From assembly GCF_010686655.1 (NCBI RefSeq), contig NZ_JAAGVY010000021.1, positions 16,058 through 80,057 on the forward strand: DNA of 64,000 nt. Direction: 5' to 3'. Shown here piece by piece: positions 28,339 through 37,367 of the stretch (positions are counted from its first letter, which is position 1; each line of letters opens with the position of its first letter). Under the pieces are notes generated by a model. It worked only from the letters and a program-made list of their open reading frames with translations, did not search any database and was not told where the DNA came from. Source of the DNA: Cryomorpha ignava (GTDB taxonomy: Bacteria; Bacteroidota; Bacteroidia; Flavobacteriales_D; Cryomorphaceae). A program made the translations under genes and the position numbers.

Positions 28339-28650
28339 AGCTTGGCCGTTATTGGGTGCTTTATCAGAAGTTTGCTCCACCGATTGCTTGGGTAGATAAA
28401 CTTTAGACTTGAAAGTTTCTAGACTTACGACCAATGGGAGTCTGCACACTGAGTGATTCCTTAGGGGTTGATGAGCGGTAGGCTATCATAGCGAGGTTTA
28501 CCCCGTACTTTTGGTGTGTTCTCTTTACTGAAAGGACTCCGTACGGATGACCGTAGCGAATAAATGTAGCAGCGATATGAAGGCTGCATTTACCGAAATC
28601 GTAAACCAAATCTAAACATAAAATAAATATGCAAAATTAAAACATATCAA

Positions 28651-28658
28651 TATCTTTG
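28651..28658 (+). promoter_or_regulatory. Bacteroidota-type -7 element
   Basis: TATCTTTG fits TAnnTTTG and lies 22 bp ahead of the lipoprotein ATG at 28681, the same distance as at prfC. Confidence 0.45.
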
Positions 28659-28680
28659 CCGAAATCTAACTAAAAACCTT

Positions 28681-29607
28681 ATGAAAAAAGTAACTTTCTC
28701 TGCAGTAGCAGCATTAATGCTAGCTTTTGCATTTACGTCATGTGAGAAGTATGACGTTTCTGAACCACTTGAATTATCATCGCTACGCACCGTAACCATT
28801 AAAGGTGATATGTATGCTCAATTAGACAAAACAAACAGCAATCTAGAAATGGCGCCAGCGGATTTAAAAGTAACCGTAGCTATTCCGCTTTCAGATTATA
28901 ATCCGAACAATTCCTCTGGTGGAAAGCACTTTGTAACAACCCAAACTGATGAGAATGGTAAATTCTCAATTCAAGTGCCTGTTGTATCGAGCGGAATTAA
29001 TGCCAGAATTTCTTTTGAAAGCTTCACCGCTACAGTTCTTGAAGAAATTGGACTAACTGAAGTTTCTGAAAACACATCTCATTTCGAGCTTGCAGATAAA
29101 ACTATTTCTGGTTTGGGATCAGGTAATTCTCAAGAGCTTATTGATTTAGGATCTTTAGAATACATGGTTACTTCTACAGATCCCAATGCAGGAAGTTTTA
29201 CACCTTCAACATCTATCACCTATGCAGGTAATCTTACTTACGAAATTAAGCTTAGAGAAGGTGTGAATCAACCGGATACCTTAATCTACGCACCAATTCC
29301 TGAAGGAACAAATCTACTTGTTACTATAGTTTCTTTAAATGAGTTTGGAGATAAAGAGTTCCAGCAAACCAAAACTGTAACTACAACTGCTAACGGAAAT
29401 TATCAAATAGATGTGCCACTGGTTCAAAATGGAACTGCTTCCATAGAGGTGAGTAGTACAGAAATCCTTCAATTCGAAAATGAAATTCTTGATGAGAACT
29501 ATTTGTACATCTATAATTTGAACATTGTTGATAATCTGTACTTTATTAATTACACAAATAAAGATTATCAATATTCGCAGGACACCTTTCTACAAGAGGT
29601 AGAATAA
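28681..29607 (+). CDS. Hypothetical lipoprotein
   Basis: 308 residues. The N-terminus MKKVTFSAVAALMLAFAFTSCEK is a lipoprotein signal (lipobox FTSC, Cys21). The mature part is beta-rich, with two stretches of carboxypeptidase-regulatory flavour (TQTDENGKFSIQVPV near 98 and TTTANGNYQIDVPL near 237), suggesting two related Ig-like halves. It is followed 37 bp later by an outer-membrane barrel gene, so the pair probably forms an operon and perhaps a complex at the outer membrane. No specific family is recognised. Confidence 0.8.
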   Translation: MKKVTFSAVAALMLAFAFTSCEKYDVSEPLELSSLRTVTIKGDMYAQLDKTNSNLEMAPADLKVTVAIPLSDYNPNNSSGGKHFVTTQTDENGKFSIQVPVVSSGINARISFESFTATVLEEIGLTEVSENTSHFELADKTISGLGSGNSQELIDLGSLEYMVTSTDPNAGSFTPSTSITYAGNLTYEIKLREGVNQPDTLIYAPIPEGTNLLVTIVSLNEFGDKEFQQTKTVTTTANGNYQIDVPLVQNGTASIEVSSTEILQFENEILDENYLYIYNLNIVDNLYFINYTNKDYQYSQDTFLQEVE

Positions 29608-29644
29608 TTAACTTTTTTGTACTAAAATATAAATAATATAAAAG

Positions 29645-30520
29645 ATGAAAAAGTTTATAATAATAAGTGTGTCTCTTTTCCTGGCGTCACCAATGGTATT
29701 TGGTCAGGACGACAAAACAGATTATTCGCAGTTGTTTCCCGAAGCAGGCGATTTTTCTTTAGGCTTAGATATGTCTAATGTCATTCAATTTATTGGAAAT
29801 AGCTTTAGCGCTAATGGCGAGTCTAACTTTCCTAACAATAGCTTGGTTGAGCCGTCAACGACCTCTGTATCAGTGCGCCCTACGATATATGGGAGATATT
29901 TCTTAACAGATGATATGGCGATTAGGCTACGTCTCGGACTTGGCGTAAACAATACAACTTCACGTGTTTTTGTATATGATGATGTTGCCAATATGGACAA
30001 TCCATTAAATGACGACCCATTAACTTACGATAAGACAGTTGATGAATATAAACAAAGGAACAGTCAGGTTGAGCTAGGAATAGGATTAGAGCGAAGAAAG
30101 AACTTGTGGAGAATGCAAGGCTATGGTGGAGCTGAAGTTTTTGGAGCATTTATCTACAATAGTTCATCATATACTTATGGCAATGCCATGAGCGCAACTA
30201 ACCAAACTCCAACGACTTATAACTTTGTGACCGACATGGTTCAAAATCCAACGCATAGAACTTTGGAAACCACTGGCGGGAATGTAATTCGCTATGGTGG
30301 AGGTCTTTACGCCGGAGCCGATTTCTTTATTACTAAAAATATTTCGATGGGTGTAGAATATAATCTTTTCTTCTTTGGAAGTTTTACTACCGAGGAGACT
30401 GGAATTATTGAAACATATAAATTAGACCAGGTGTATTCAGGTGAAACAAAATTAACGCCTACGAATACGGGCTTTCAAACAGCGCAACTTGGAACATTTA
30501 ACATCAATATATATTTCTAA
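29645..30520 (+). CDS. Outer-membrane beta-barrel protein
   Basis: 291 residues. A signal peptide (1-20, ending VFGQ) is followed by alternating hydrophobic/polar strands (DMAIRLRLGLGVNN, SQVELGIGLERRK, GGGLYAGADFFITKNISMGVEYNLFFFG) and the C-terminal strand TAQLGTFNINIYF with a terminal Phe, as expected for a barrel inserted by BamA. The size fits an 8- to 10-stranded OmpW/OmpA-like barrel. It lies downstream of, and close to, the lipoprotein gene and upstream of a clear terminator, so these two genes close a transcript. Confidence 0.85.
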   Translation: MKKFIIISVSLFLASPMVFGQDDKTDYSQLFPEAGDFSLGLDMSNVIQFIGNSFSANGESNFPNNSLVEPSTTSVSVRPTIYGRYFLTDDMAIRLRLGLGVNNTTSRVFVYDDVANMDNPLNDDPLTYDKTVDEYKQRNSQVELGIGLERRKNLWRMQGYGGAEVFGAFIYNSSSYTYGNAMSATNQTPTTYNFVTDMVQNPTHRTLETTGGNVIRYGGGLYAGADFFITKNISMGVEYNLFFFGSFTTEETGIIETYKLDQVYSGETKLTPTNTGFQTAQLGTFNINIYF

Positions 30521-30548
30521 GAAGAATAAAAAGTAGTAATAATTTCTT

Positions 30549-30579
30549 GAGGCTGTTCATTTGAACAGCCTCTTTTTTT
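30549..30579 (+). terminator. Rho-independent terminator after the lipoprotein/barrel operon
   Basis: Perfect 10-bp stem GAGGCTGTTC/GAACAGCCTC around an ATTT loop, followed by seven T residues; 28 bp after the barrel gene stop. Confidence 0.92.
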
Positions 30580-30902
30580 ACTCTATTTCACAACAAAAAA
30601 GGAATTCCTTTAGGCACTTTGTAAATTACTTACTCGATTGTTAACGGTCTTAAACAAAACCCTCATGATACCCGTGCAAAAACTCACTCTATCCGCAATC
30701 TCATAATCAGAACAACCCAAATATAAACTCACAAGCCAACAGCATTGATTCATAAACCGCTTTTGTTGTAACACCATCTTACAAACTAAATACAACATGG
30801 CTTATGATGCCGGGCAAGCAACTCGGTTATATCGCTTCGCTTCGTAAGTTGCGCTGCTGCGGAATACGTAATGCAGTTATTATGAAGCGTGTCATATCAA
30901 TA

Positions 30903-31505
30903 TTATTTAGCCGGTGTAATCATTATATGCGCTCTAGGCGTACCGGGATCCATAAGCCAAGGCATTCCGGCCACAGATGGCTTGTCTGATATTCCCGTAG
31001 ATTCGGGTGTGGCAAATGGCATGTAAATAACATACCTCAGATCGCCTTCAGTTATGTCTCCGGTGTTTGAATTGTGATCTTCCTCTTTGGCAGAATAGAC
31101 AAAAAGCATTCCGGCTTCCGGCATTTTAATTTTTCCGGCTTTTATCTCTTCACTGCGTATTTCACGTGTTTCGGTAGTTGATTTCCCCTGAGCTGTTAGT
31201 TCTCTGCCCCGCGCCATAAAAGGTTCAAGTTCCTTGTAATAGCAAGCCGCACTTATTCCACTTTTATTCGGATTGTCTGATAAGCAAATAAGTTCATTTG
31301 TTCCAGGGCGCAAAACAATAAGACCTCCGTCCTGATCGTAACCATAAATCATGGCTCCCTCTTTTTTATCGTCAGGAGCTGCGTATAACGCAGTTCTGAC
31401 TTGAGCCTCTTTGGAAGGGATTTTAACTTCTTTGGTAGAATCCTGAGCTGATACAGAAATGAAAAATGTACTTACACACAAACTTAAAAATACCTTATTC
31501 AACAT
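30903..31505 (-). CDS. Hypothetical exported protein
   Basis: 200 residues with a signal peptide (about 1-20, ending SVSAQ). The mature part holds ALYAAPDDKKEGAMIYGYDQDGG, LRPGTNELICLSDNP (near 65-80) and a C-terminal MPWLMDPGTPRAHIMITP. The even pattern and full-length ORF character support a real gene, but the family is not recognised. It stands alone, with a poor-coding 320-bp gap on its 3' side. Confidence 0.72.
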   Translation of the reverse strand: MLNKVFLSLCVSTFFISVSAQDSTKEVKIPSKEAQVRTALYAAPDDKKEGAMIYGYDQDGGLIVLRPGTNELICLSDNPNKSGISAACYYKELEPFMARGRELTAQGKSTTETREIRSEEIKAGKIKMPEAGMLFVYSAKEEDHNSNTGDITEGDLRYVIYMPFATPESTGISDKPSVAGMPWLMDPGTPRAHIMITPAK

Positions 31506-31608
31506 AACTTCCGATTTTTTCGTTTATAAATCACGAAAGATAAGCATACGTAATGAATCTTTTAGAAGACAGGTAATGCAGATTTTTGGGAACTCAATTT
31601 ATTGGAGC

Positions 31609-32217
31609 TTAATTGCGTGCTCTTAAATTAAGCGACCAGTTGTAGCGTACAGCCATGTATCGGATAATAAACACAGTACCCATAGATATTGCCATGGCGA
31701 GTAATTCATGGTCATAAAATTTGGTGAGAAGCAAAAACACCAATCCCCCCGCGAGACAAGCTGTAGCATAAATTTCTCTTCTAAAAATAAGCGGAATTTC
31801 ATTGGTTAAAACATCGCGTAATACGCCACCAAACACAGCACTAACCATTCCCATAATAAGAGCAATTGCAGGATCGAGACCGGTAGCGAGCGTGCGCTGA
31901 AGGCCGAGAATTGTAAAAAGACCAATACCGATCGTGTCAAAAACAAACAAACTTCTGCGCAACTTTACTATTCGTTTCCTGAAAAGGTATGATAAAATAA
32001 GCGCTGCAAGGATAGTCCATAGATAATTTACATCGTACATCCACCCAACCGGCGTTTGGCCTATCATAATATCTCTAAGTGTACCCCCACCGAGCGCTGT
32101 AATGAAACCAATAACTGCAGAACCCACCAAATCAAACTTATTGTCGATGGCTGTGAGCACGCCACTTGTAGCAAATACAAACACACCTATTATGTCTAAT
32201 ATGTACACGATATCCAT
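31609..32217 (-). CDS. UPF0126/TRIC-like membrane protein
   Basis: 202 residues from the ATG at 32217 (MDIVYILDIIGVFVFATSG). Seven hydrophobic helices form two repeats, each with the glycine signature GGGTLRD (near 45) or GGVLRD (near 130), the mark of the UPF0126/YadS family; members with known structure are trimeric cation (TRIC) or amino-acid channels. The frame stays open 49 codons further upstream, but that part is encoded by a 7-bp tandem array and reads as a periodic LPIAxCQ peptide, so the start at 32217 is chosen. It sits in the inner membrane; the transported ion or solute is unknown here. Confidence 0.92.
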   Translation of the reverse strand: MDIVYILDIIGVFVFATSGVLTAIDNKFDLVGSAVIGFITALGGGTLRDIMIGQTPVGWMYDVNYLWTILAALILSYLFRKRIVKLRRSLFVFDTIGIGLFTILGLQRTLATGLDPAIALIMGMVSAVFGGVLRDVLTNEIPLIFRREIYATACLAGGLVFLLLTKFYDHELLAMAISMGTVFIIRYMAVRYNWSLNLRARN

Positions 32218-32240
32218 GGGGCGCGAAGGTAGAAGTTCAA

Positions 32241-32379
32241 TTTGCAATTGGCAAGGGGAATTTGCAATAGGCAACTGGCAATAGGCAACTGGCAATAGGC
32301 AACTGGCAATTGGCAATTGGCAATGGGCAATGGGCAATGGGCAATGGGCAAGGGGAATTTGCAATTTGCAATTGGCAAT
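32241..32379 (-). repeat. Long heptamer array upstream of the UPF0126 gene
   Basis: About 18 units of 7 bp based on GGCAATN/GGCAACT (GGCAACT and GGCAATA alternating, then GGCAATT, then a run of GGCAATG), with TTTGCAA variants at both ends. It is AT-poor relative to its surroundings. The alternation implies a 14-bp higher-order unit that has been copied. Confidence 0.85.
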
Positions 32380-32525
32380 AACGATCTTAATTACTACTCA
32401 AATCCTTCCAATTAGATTCTAATTTTTATTCTACCGTGAGGTAAACTCCCTTTCCTGCATCCGACGAGGCTTTTCGCCGAGAGGAATGCACAAGGGCGGC
32501 AATAGGCATGGTACTTTGAGATACA

Positions 32526-32607
32526 GAATACTCAATACTCAATACTCAATACTAAATACTCAATACTAAATACTAAATACTCAATACTAAATACTAAATA
32601 CTCAATA
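32526..32607 (-). repeat. Second heptamer array (AATACTC/AATACTA)
   Basis: About eleven 7-bp units of AATACTC and AATACTA. It ends 27 bp beyond the stop of the barrel gene at 32634 (minus strand). It shares the period but not the sequence with the array at 32241, 146 bp away. Confidence 0.85.
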
Positions 32608-32633
32608 GCTCGGCTCACCTGCAAACTGCAATT

Positions 32634-33437
32634 TCAGAACTTAAATGTCATACCCAGATTGAATCCATATCCATTAACTGTATTTCGACCGGCAAAAGAA
32701 TAAGAAGCCCCAATATATCCACCTAGCTTATCTGTAAATGGTCTATAATACGTTCCTCCTATTTGATTGTAATCCACACCAAGCTCTCTAAAAGTTGCCG
32801 GCGCAGGATCTCCGCGATAATCAAGTCCACCAAAGGAATATTGGTAGGCGTACCATAAATCGAAGTAGTAATTTGAAGTGGCCTTCCCTATTTTCAATCC
32901 GGCATTCATAGCTTCGGGTACGGGGCTAAACTTGTAAAGATAAGCGCCTTGCAATGTGTAAAACCAGCCACTATTTGATGCAAAATGCAAAACAGGTCTA
33001 ATGTCTATCACTTTGGCTTGTTGACCCAGTGCGCTTCCTCCTTCAGTTTGATAATCAACCAGATTTGAAGAAAAACCGGCGGCCAAGCTAAGTTGAAGGC
33101 TTCCGCCGGATAGCTTGCGGTTAAGTAGTCTGTATTTTAAATAAACGCTTGCATCTTGCAGAGATTTTTCATCGTTAATTGCGAGAAATGGAAGACTTGC
33201 ATAGACGTCCAGATTTTCTGTAAGTCCTACACCTGCAAAAATGCTGACGTTAACGATATTCCGCTTCAGGGCAATAAGATCGGTGCCAGCATAGAAATTC
33301 TTATTCAAAGATGCTCCTCCTCCAATACCTATTTCGGCATTGCCTTTTCCCTTATAAAACCCGTCAACAGGCCCCTGTGCAAAGGCAATAGCATTAAAAA
33401 AAACGATAGAAAAAGGGAGTAGGATTTTACGAATCAT
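32634..33437 (-). CDS. Outer-membrane beta-barrel protein
   Basis: 267 residues. A signal peptide (about 1-20, ending IAFAQ) is followed by strand-rich sequence with repeated glycine/aromatic pairs (GNAEIGIGGGASL, LQLSLAAGFSSN, WFYTLQGAYLYKF, FDLWYAYQYSFGG, GGYIGASYSFAG) and a terminal strand ending GMTFKF. It resembles MipA/OmpV- or transporter-like barrels of 12 or so strands; no specific substrate can be named. It has no partner gene within 100 bp and two heptamer arrays on its 3' side. Confidence 0.83.
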   Translation of the reverse strand: MIRKILLPFSIVFFNAIAFAQGPVDGFYKGKGNAEIGIGGGASLNKNFYAGTDLIALKRNIVNVSIFAGVGLTENLDVYASLPFLAINDEKSLQDASVYLKYRLLNRKLSGGSLQLSLAAGFSSNLVDYQTEGGSALGQQAKVIDIRPVLHFASNSGWFYTLQGAYLYKFSPVPEAMNAGLKIGKATSNYYFDLWYAYQYSFGGLDYRGDPAPATFRELGVDYNQIGGTYYRPFTDKLGGYIGASYSFAGRNTVNGYGFNLGMTFKF

Positions 33438-33623
33438 CGAGGGGTTTTATTGGATTTGTATTGTAAATGAATTCATTATACAAATGAAAATTATATTTCT
33501 CTACTGCAGGCTTACCTTATGTTTTAATCTATAAACTATCAAATCAAGCTATTCTTGTTTTGATGTCAAAACGCTTGAGAAAAGGCGATACTTAGCTCTT
33601 AATTCCCTATTATAACATCAATC

Positions 33624-33665
33624 CAAGAACAAAAAACCAAGAACTAAAAACTAAAAACTTAGTAC
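33624..33665 (-). repeat. Heptamer array abutting the ychF stop
   Basis: Six 7-bp units on the plus strand: CAAGAAC, AAAAAAC, CAAGAAC, TAAAAAC, TAAAAAC, TTAGTAC. The next base is the first base of the ychF stop codon complement. Confidence 0.75.
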
Positions 33666-34763
33666 TTACACATTAAATCGAAAATGCATAACATCGCCGT
33701 CTTCTACAACGTATTCCTTCCCTTCTACCCCGAGTTTACCAGCATCTTTTACCGCCGCTTCAGATCCATGCTTGATATAATCATCGTATTTTATCACTTC
33801 GGCGCGAATAAAACCTTTTTCAAAATCGGAGTGGATTACGCCTGCTGCCTGTGGAGCTGTAAATCCGGATTTTATCGTCCAGGCGCGCACTTCCTTTACT
33901 CCTGCAGTAAAATAGGTGTATAGATTCAATAGTTTATAAGCAGCCTTAATAAGCTTTGCTACACCAGCTTCTTCCAGACCCAAATCTCCTAAAAATTCCT
34001 GACGCTCTTCATAGGTTTCCAATTCAGCAATGTCGGCTTCTATTGCGGCCCCTATTACTAAGACTTCCGCATTTTCATCAGCTACAGATTTACGCACCGC
34101 ATCTACGTATTTATTTCCGGTTTTTACCGAATCTTCATCCACATTGCAAACATACATAATAGGCTTATTGGTAAGCAATTGCAAGTCGCGGGCGAGAAGT
34201 TTTTCAGCCTCATTAAGCTCAACGGTACGCGCAGAGAGTGCAGATTCAAGCGCTTTTTTATAGCGTTCGAGAATTGACACCATGCTTAGAATGTTTTTAT
34301 CTCCCGAACGGGCAGATTTTCCTGCTGCAATTAATCGTTTGTCAACTGTTTCCAGATCTTTCAGCTGAAGTTCGATATCTATGATTTCCTTGTCGCGTAC
34401 AGGGTCAACACTTCCATCAACATGGACTATATTATCGTCATCAAAGCAACGCAAAACGTGAATTATAGCATCAGTTTCACGAATATTTCCTAGAAATTTA
34501 TTTCCAAGACCCTCACCTTTGCTTGCGCCTTTTACCAGCCCGGCAATATCCACAATTTCAATGGTGGTGGGTAGTACCCGTTCAGGATGAACCAGTTCGC
34601 TCAACTTATTGAGTCGCTCATCAGGGACTGTTATCGTACCTACATTTGGTTCGATAGTACAAAACGGAAAATTTGCCGATTGCGCCTTCGCATTTGAAAG
34701 ACAATTAAAAAGTGTTGATTTTCCAACATTTGGCAAACCAACAATACCACACTTTAAAGCCAT
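33666..34763 (-). CDS. ychF: Redox-responsive ATPase/GTPase YchF
   Basis: 365 residues, standard length. N-terminal MALKCGIVGLPNVGKSTLFN gives the P-loop GLPNVGKST. DIAGLVKGASKGEGLGNKFL gives the G3 region with the family-typical sequence. The NKPIMYVCNVDE segment replaces the usual NKxD, which is why this family prefers ATP. A TGS domain at about 280-362 carries the late FNCLS.. and EVRAWTI signatures (KEVRAWTIKSG, DYIKHGSEAAVKDAGKLG). It is ribosome-associated and regulates stress responses and translation. A TACTTTTG element lies upstream. Intact. Confidence 0.96.
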   Translation of the reverse strand: MALKCGIVGLPNVGKSTLFNCLSNAKAQSANFPFCTIEPNVGTITVPDERLNKLSELVHPERVLPTTIEIVDIAGLVKGASKGEGLGNKFLGNIRETDAIIHVLRCFDDDNIVHVDGSVDPVRDKEIIDIELQLKDLETVDKRLIAAGKSARSGDKNILSMVSILERYKKALESALSARTVELNEAEKLLARDLQLLTNKPIMYVCNVDEDSVKTGNKYVDAVRKSVADENAEVLVIGAAIEADIAELETYEERQEFLGDLGLEEAGVAKLIKAAYKLLNLYTYFTAGVKEVRAWTIKSGFTAPQAAGVIHSDFEKGFIRAEVIKYDDYIKHGSEAAVKDAGKLGVEGKEYVVEDGDVMHFRFNV

Positions 34764-34780
34764 TTATATGAATTTGGGCG

Positions 34781-34788
34781 CAAAAGTA
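34781..34788 (-). promoter_or_regulatory. Bacteroidota-type -7 element upstream of ychF
   Basis: On the minus strand TACTTTTG matches TAnnTTTG, 17 bp ahead of the ychF ATG. Confidence 0.4.
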
Positions 34789-34854
34789 CAAAGACTTGTG
34801 ATTAGTTCTATGCTTTTATAACAATGGATTGCAAATTAGGCAACTATCGTATTA

Positions 34855-35568
34855 TTAAGCTGCCGCAGAAAGTACAGCTAATAAGATTACAACAGAGATT
34901 AATCCGATAATAAGTCCGGCTATTGCAAACCCCTGACCTTTATAAATATCTCTATTTTTCTCCACTTGCACAATACCGATTATCCCTAAAACCACTGCAG
35001 CAATTCCAAAGGGTATTCCAAGAATAAATAACGAAAGAACTCCAAAAATAAAACTCAATAGCGATACAGTGCTTAATCGCCTGGCAGAATAATAATCCTG
35101 GGGTTGATTCTGAATTTGGTTTTTATTGGAATAAAAATTCTTTTCAGATTTCAATAAAACCGACTTATCTAAAGATGCAGATGCCTCTTTAACATACTCA
35201 TTCGCAAGTGTATTATCAGCTTTTGTTTTTTTCGGACGTTTTACGTCGATACTTTCAGCTTTTAATTTCGACTCTTTGGCAACCGGCTTTGCCAATACAG
35301 GCTCAATTGATTTTGATGGTAAGCTTGCCCTTAGTGAAGCGGTAAAGGTTTCTTCTGAAGTCTTTTCAATATGGACTGAATTATTATTTGAGTCAAAAGG
35401 ACTCTTTATATTTACATGATAGCCTTTTTGATATTTTCGTTTTTGAATAATGCCCTTATCGGCGATAGTTTCACCCGATTTACAGGAAAAAAGTATGAGG
35501 CTTATCAAAGCAAAAAATAGAAGCCTGATATTTAATAGATTAGATATTAAAATAGAAGTTTTCATCAT
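34855..35568 (-). CDS. Lipoprotein with C-terminal DUF4190-like membrane segment
   Basis: 237 residues from the ATG at 35568 (MMKTSILISNLLN); the signal ends at a lipobox LFSC. A longer frame adds 12 residues upstream that would bury the signal, so it is not used. A charged, low-complexity linker rich in Lys and Ser (about 30-150) leads to two hydrophobic helices (about 165-235, FGVLSLFILGIPFGIAAVVLG and GFAIAGLIIGLISVVILLAVL, each read in part) separated by VEKNRDIYKGQG. This is the pattern of DUF4190 domains. A lipoprotein signal on a protein with inner-membrane helices is unusual. Function unknown. Confidence 0.75.
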   Translation of the reverse strand: MMKTSILISNLLNIRLLFFALISLILFSCKSGETIADKGIIQKRKYQKGYHVNIKSPFDSNNNSVHIEKTSEETFTASLRASLPSKSIEPVLAKPVAKESKLKAESIDVKRPKKTKADNTLANEYVKEASASLDKSVLLKSEKNFYSNKNQIQNQPQDYYSARRLSTVSLLSFIFGVLSLFILGIPFGIAAVVLGIIGIVQVEKNRDIYKGQGFAIAGLIIGLISVVILLAVLSAAA

Positions 35569-35705
35569 CTCAAGGATTTCAATTTCGGTGACCAAGGTAC
35601 ACAACTTATGTTAATAGAAAGAGAAATTATTAAATTCTCACCTTCAGAATTAAACCTCTTGCTCATTATTACATCCAATTAACCGAAATCTTAAAAACAA
35701 TAAAA

Positions 35706-36209
35706 ATGAAGCACCTATTTTTAATACTGCTATTTGGAGCAGCCACAGTAGCTAATGCCCAGACCAATAAGGGTAATTCCAGTGTTCAGCAATCCAGAAC
35801 GGCCGAAACGATAGCTCCCGACCAACCACAAGAGTTTGCTAATGCCGAAGAGCTCGCTAAAGGTTTATCTCTTTCGAAGGAAGAAGCTGAGAGAGTCTGG
35901 TTGAAATACACAGAATACAAATCAGCTAAAAAGAACCTAATGGAGAAAAAGGGAAAAAGTATGAAACGTATTAAATCAGGTAGTGAAAAGATGAGTGATG
36001 CAGATTACGAGAGCGCATATCGAGCTGGCCTGGAAATGCAGCGTGAGCGCATAAAACTTGATGAATCATACTACAATCAATTTCTGGAAATTCTTCCCGC
36101 CTCAAAAGTTCATCAGTTATTAATGAATGAAAGAAACAATAGAAAGCACTTACGAGATATTGAGGACAAACCTGAACAAACCCGTACCAGAATCAGAGAG
36201 AGTGAATAA
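35706..36209 (+). CDS. Small exported helical protein (Spy/CpxP-like)
   Basis: 167 residues with a signal peptide (1-18, ending ANAQ). The mature part is highly charged and helical, with LSLSKEEAERVWLKYTEYKSAKKNL and, further on, YYNQFLEILPASKVHQLLMNE, the pattern seen in Spy/CpxP-like periplasmic chaperones (a helix pair with an LxxxQ-like motif at the second helix). It is followed 61 bp later by a second gene of the same general make-up. The role in envelope stress or metal sensing is inference from fold and context. Confidence 0.68.
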   Translation: MKHLFLILLFGAATVANAQTNKGNSSVQQSRTAETIAPDQPQEFANAEELAKGLSLSKEEAERVWLKYTEYKSAKKNLMEKKGKSMKRIKSGSEKMSDADYESAYRAGLEMQRERIKLDESYYNQFLEILPASKVHQLLMNERNNRKHLRDIEDKPEQTRTRIRESE

Positions 36210-36270
36210 TTTTGAGCATCATTCAGTTTTTTTTCATCATCTTTGGCAACAATAACTAATTAATCAAATT

Positions 36271-36723
36271 ATGAAAAACATTTTTTTAGCATTCCTATTA
36301 TTCGCCGGCACTACAGTGATGGCTCAAAGTGGCTCAATGAAAGCTGCACCTGATGTTTCTGCAACCAAGAGCGAATCAGTTACCAAAACTATGGGTAAGG
36401 AAGAAATTCAGAAATCGCTTGCTCTTACTGATGCTGAGGCCGATAAGGTTTGGGCTATACAACAAAAATATTGCGGTCCTGACGTGAAAGCCAGTGCAAA
36501 ACAAGATGCAGCCTCTAGAAAAGAAACTGCAAGTATGGATAAGCAACACGAAGCTTATTATGCAGCACTTCTAGAAGTTATTCCTGCTAAAAAAGCAGAA
36601 AAACTAATGGAAGAATGCAAAATGACCTGCGAAATGGGCAAGGCAAAAGCCGATGCTACATCAGGTAAAGGTTGCTGTGCCGGATCGGCCGAGAAAAAAT
36701 CTTGCAGCGATAAGAAAAAGTAA
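36271..36723 (+). CDS. Small exported helical protein with Cys-rich tail
   Basis: 150 residues with a signal peptide (1-18, ending VMAQ). The mature part has the same two-helix signature as its neighbour: IQKSLALTDAEADKVWAIQ (read in part), then YYAALLEVIPAKKAEKLMEE. The last 35 residues carry six cysteines (CKMTCEM, GCCAGS, KKSCSD) in a lysine-rich tail, which could bind a metal or form disulfides. Together with the preceding gene this looks like a duplicated pair, probably one transcript, ending at a terminator. Confidence 0.7.
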   Translation: MKNIFLAFLLFAGTTVMAQSGSMKAAPDVSATKSESVTKTMGKEEIQKSLALTDAEADKVWAIQQKYCGPDVKASAKQDAASRKETASMDKQHEAYYAALLEVIPAKKAEKLMEECKMTCEMGKAKADATSGKGCCAGSAEKKSCSDKKK

Positions 36724-36748
36724 TTTACCGCTTTTATTAAAAATTTCA

Positions 36749-36774
36749 AAACCCGGCATATGTCGGGTTTTTTG
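36749..36774 (+). terminator. Rho-independent terminator
   Basis: Stem AAACCCG/CGGGTTT (36749-36755 and 36764-36770) followed by T residues, 25 bp after the Cys-rich protein stop. Confidence 0.8.
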
Positions 36775-36776
36775 TT

Positions 36777-37340
36777 TTAGTTCTTTAACCTGAGTCGATT
36801 ATTCTTTAGGATTCAAACCGTCTGTAAATTATTCGTTTCTCTCACCCTTCGGGCTCCCGTTGGTCGTGATGTCGCTTCGCTCAGTTGTGAGTTTCAACTA
36901 AAATAGCGAAGCAATAGCGGGCTATTTTTAGAAGTGTTTATTTTCAAAGGCTATAAAGAGAACGCTGCGCTTAGTTGCAAGACATTTTTAGGCAGAAAAT
37001 CGCTGTGCAGAGGTGGAATGTAAAATTCTTTCCCCTTAATTCCAACATCCATCGTTGTCTTCACTCGATATAGCCCGCTATATCTTTATAAAGACGCCTT
37101 GTCTATTGAAATTTATGAAAATCTAAATTCCCTAATAATAGTTGAACTCAGGTTTTTACATAGTAAAACGATCTCGGAAATAAAATGCTGCCCCAATTCA
37201 AGTGTAACGAAACTCCAAAAGGCTATTTGCCGTAAGGAAACAATAAAGTCTGTTAAATAGAGTTTTTTCAGGGTACACATATTAAAAGTTGGTTGTTGGA
37301 ATTTATATTTTCGGCGCTAACAACATGAGTCCTGCAAGAC
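36777..37340. other. Intergenic region, inverted 12-mers but no gene
   Basis: About 560 bp without coding character. Two short palindromes, ATAGCGGGCTAT (36914-36925) and ATAGCCCGCTAT (37070-37081), are complements of each other. Nothing else is recognised. Confidence 0.45.
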
Positions 37341-37348
37341 TATGTTTG
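37341..37348 (+). promoter_or_regulatory. Bacteroidota-type -7 element
   Basis: TATGTTTG fits TAnnTTTG, 19 bp ahead of the M23 peptidase ATG. Confidence 0.4.
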
Positions 37349-37367
37349 TAATTTTGAAACCATATTT

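Noticed and set aside
30610..30798. A 62-codon minus-strand frame (MLYLVCKMVLQQKRFMNQ...) with a faint HTH-like SDYEIADRVSF
   Set aside because: No start context, no neighbours, Cys-rich composition unlike the surrounding genes and no continuation; it could be a worn fragment, but evidence is too thin to call.
32241..32379. Considered as a CRISPR array because of regular repetition
   Set aside because: The period is 7 bp with no spacers and no cas genes; it is a short-unit tandem repeat.
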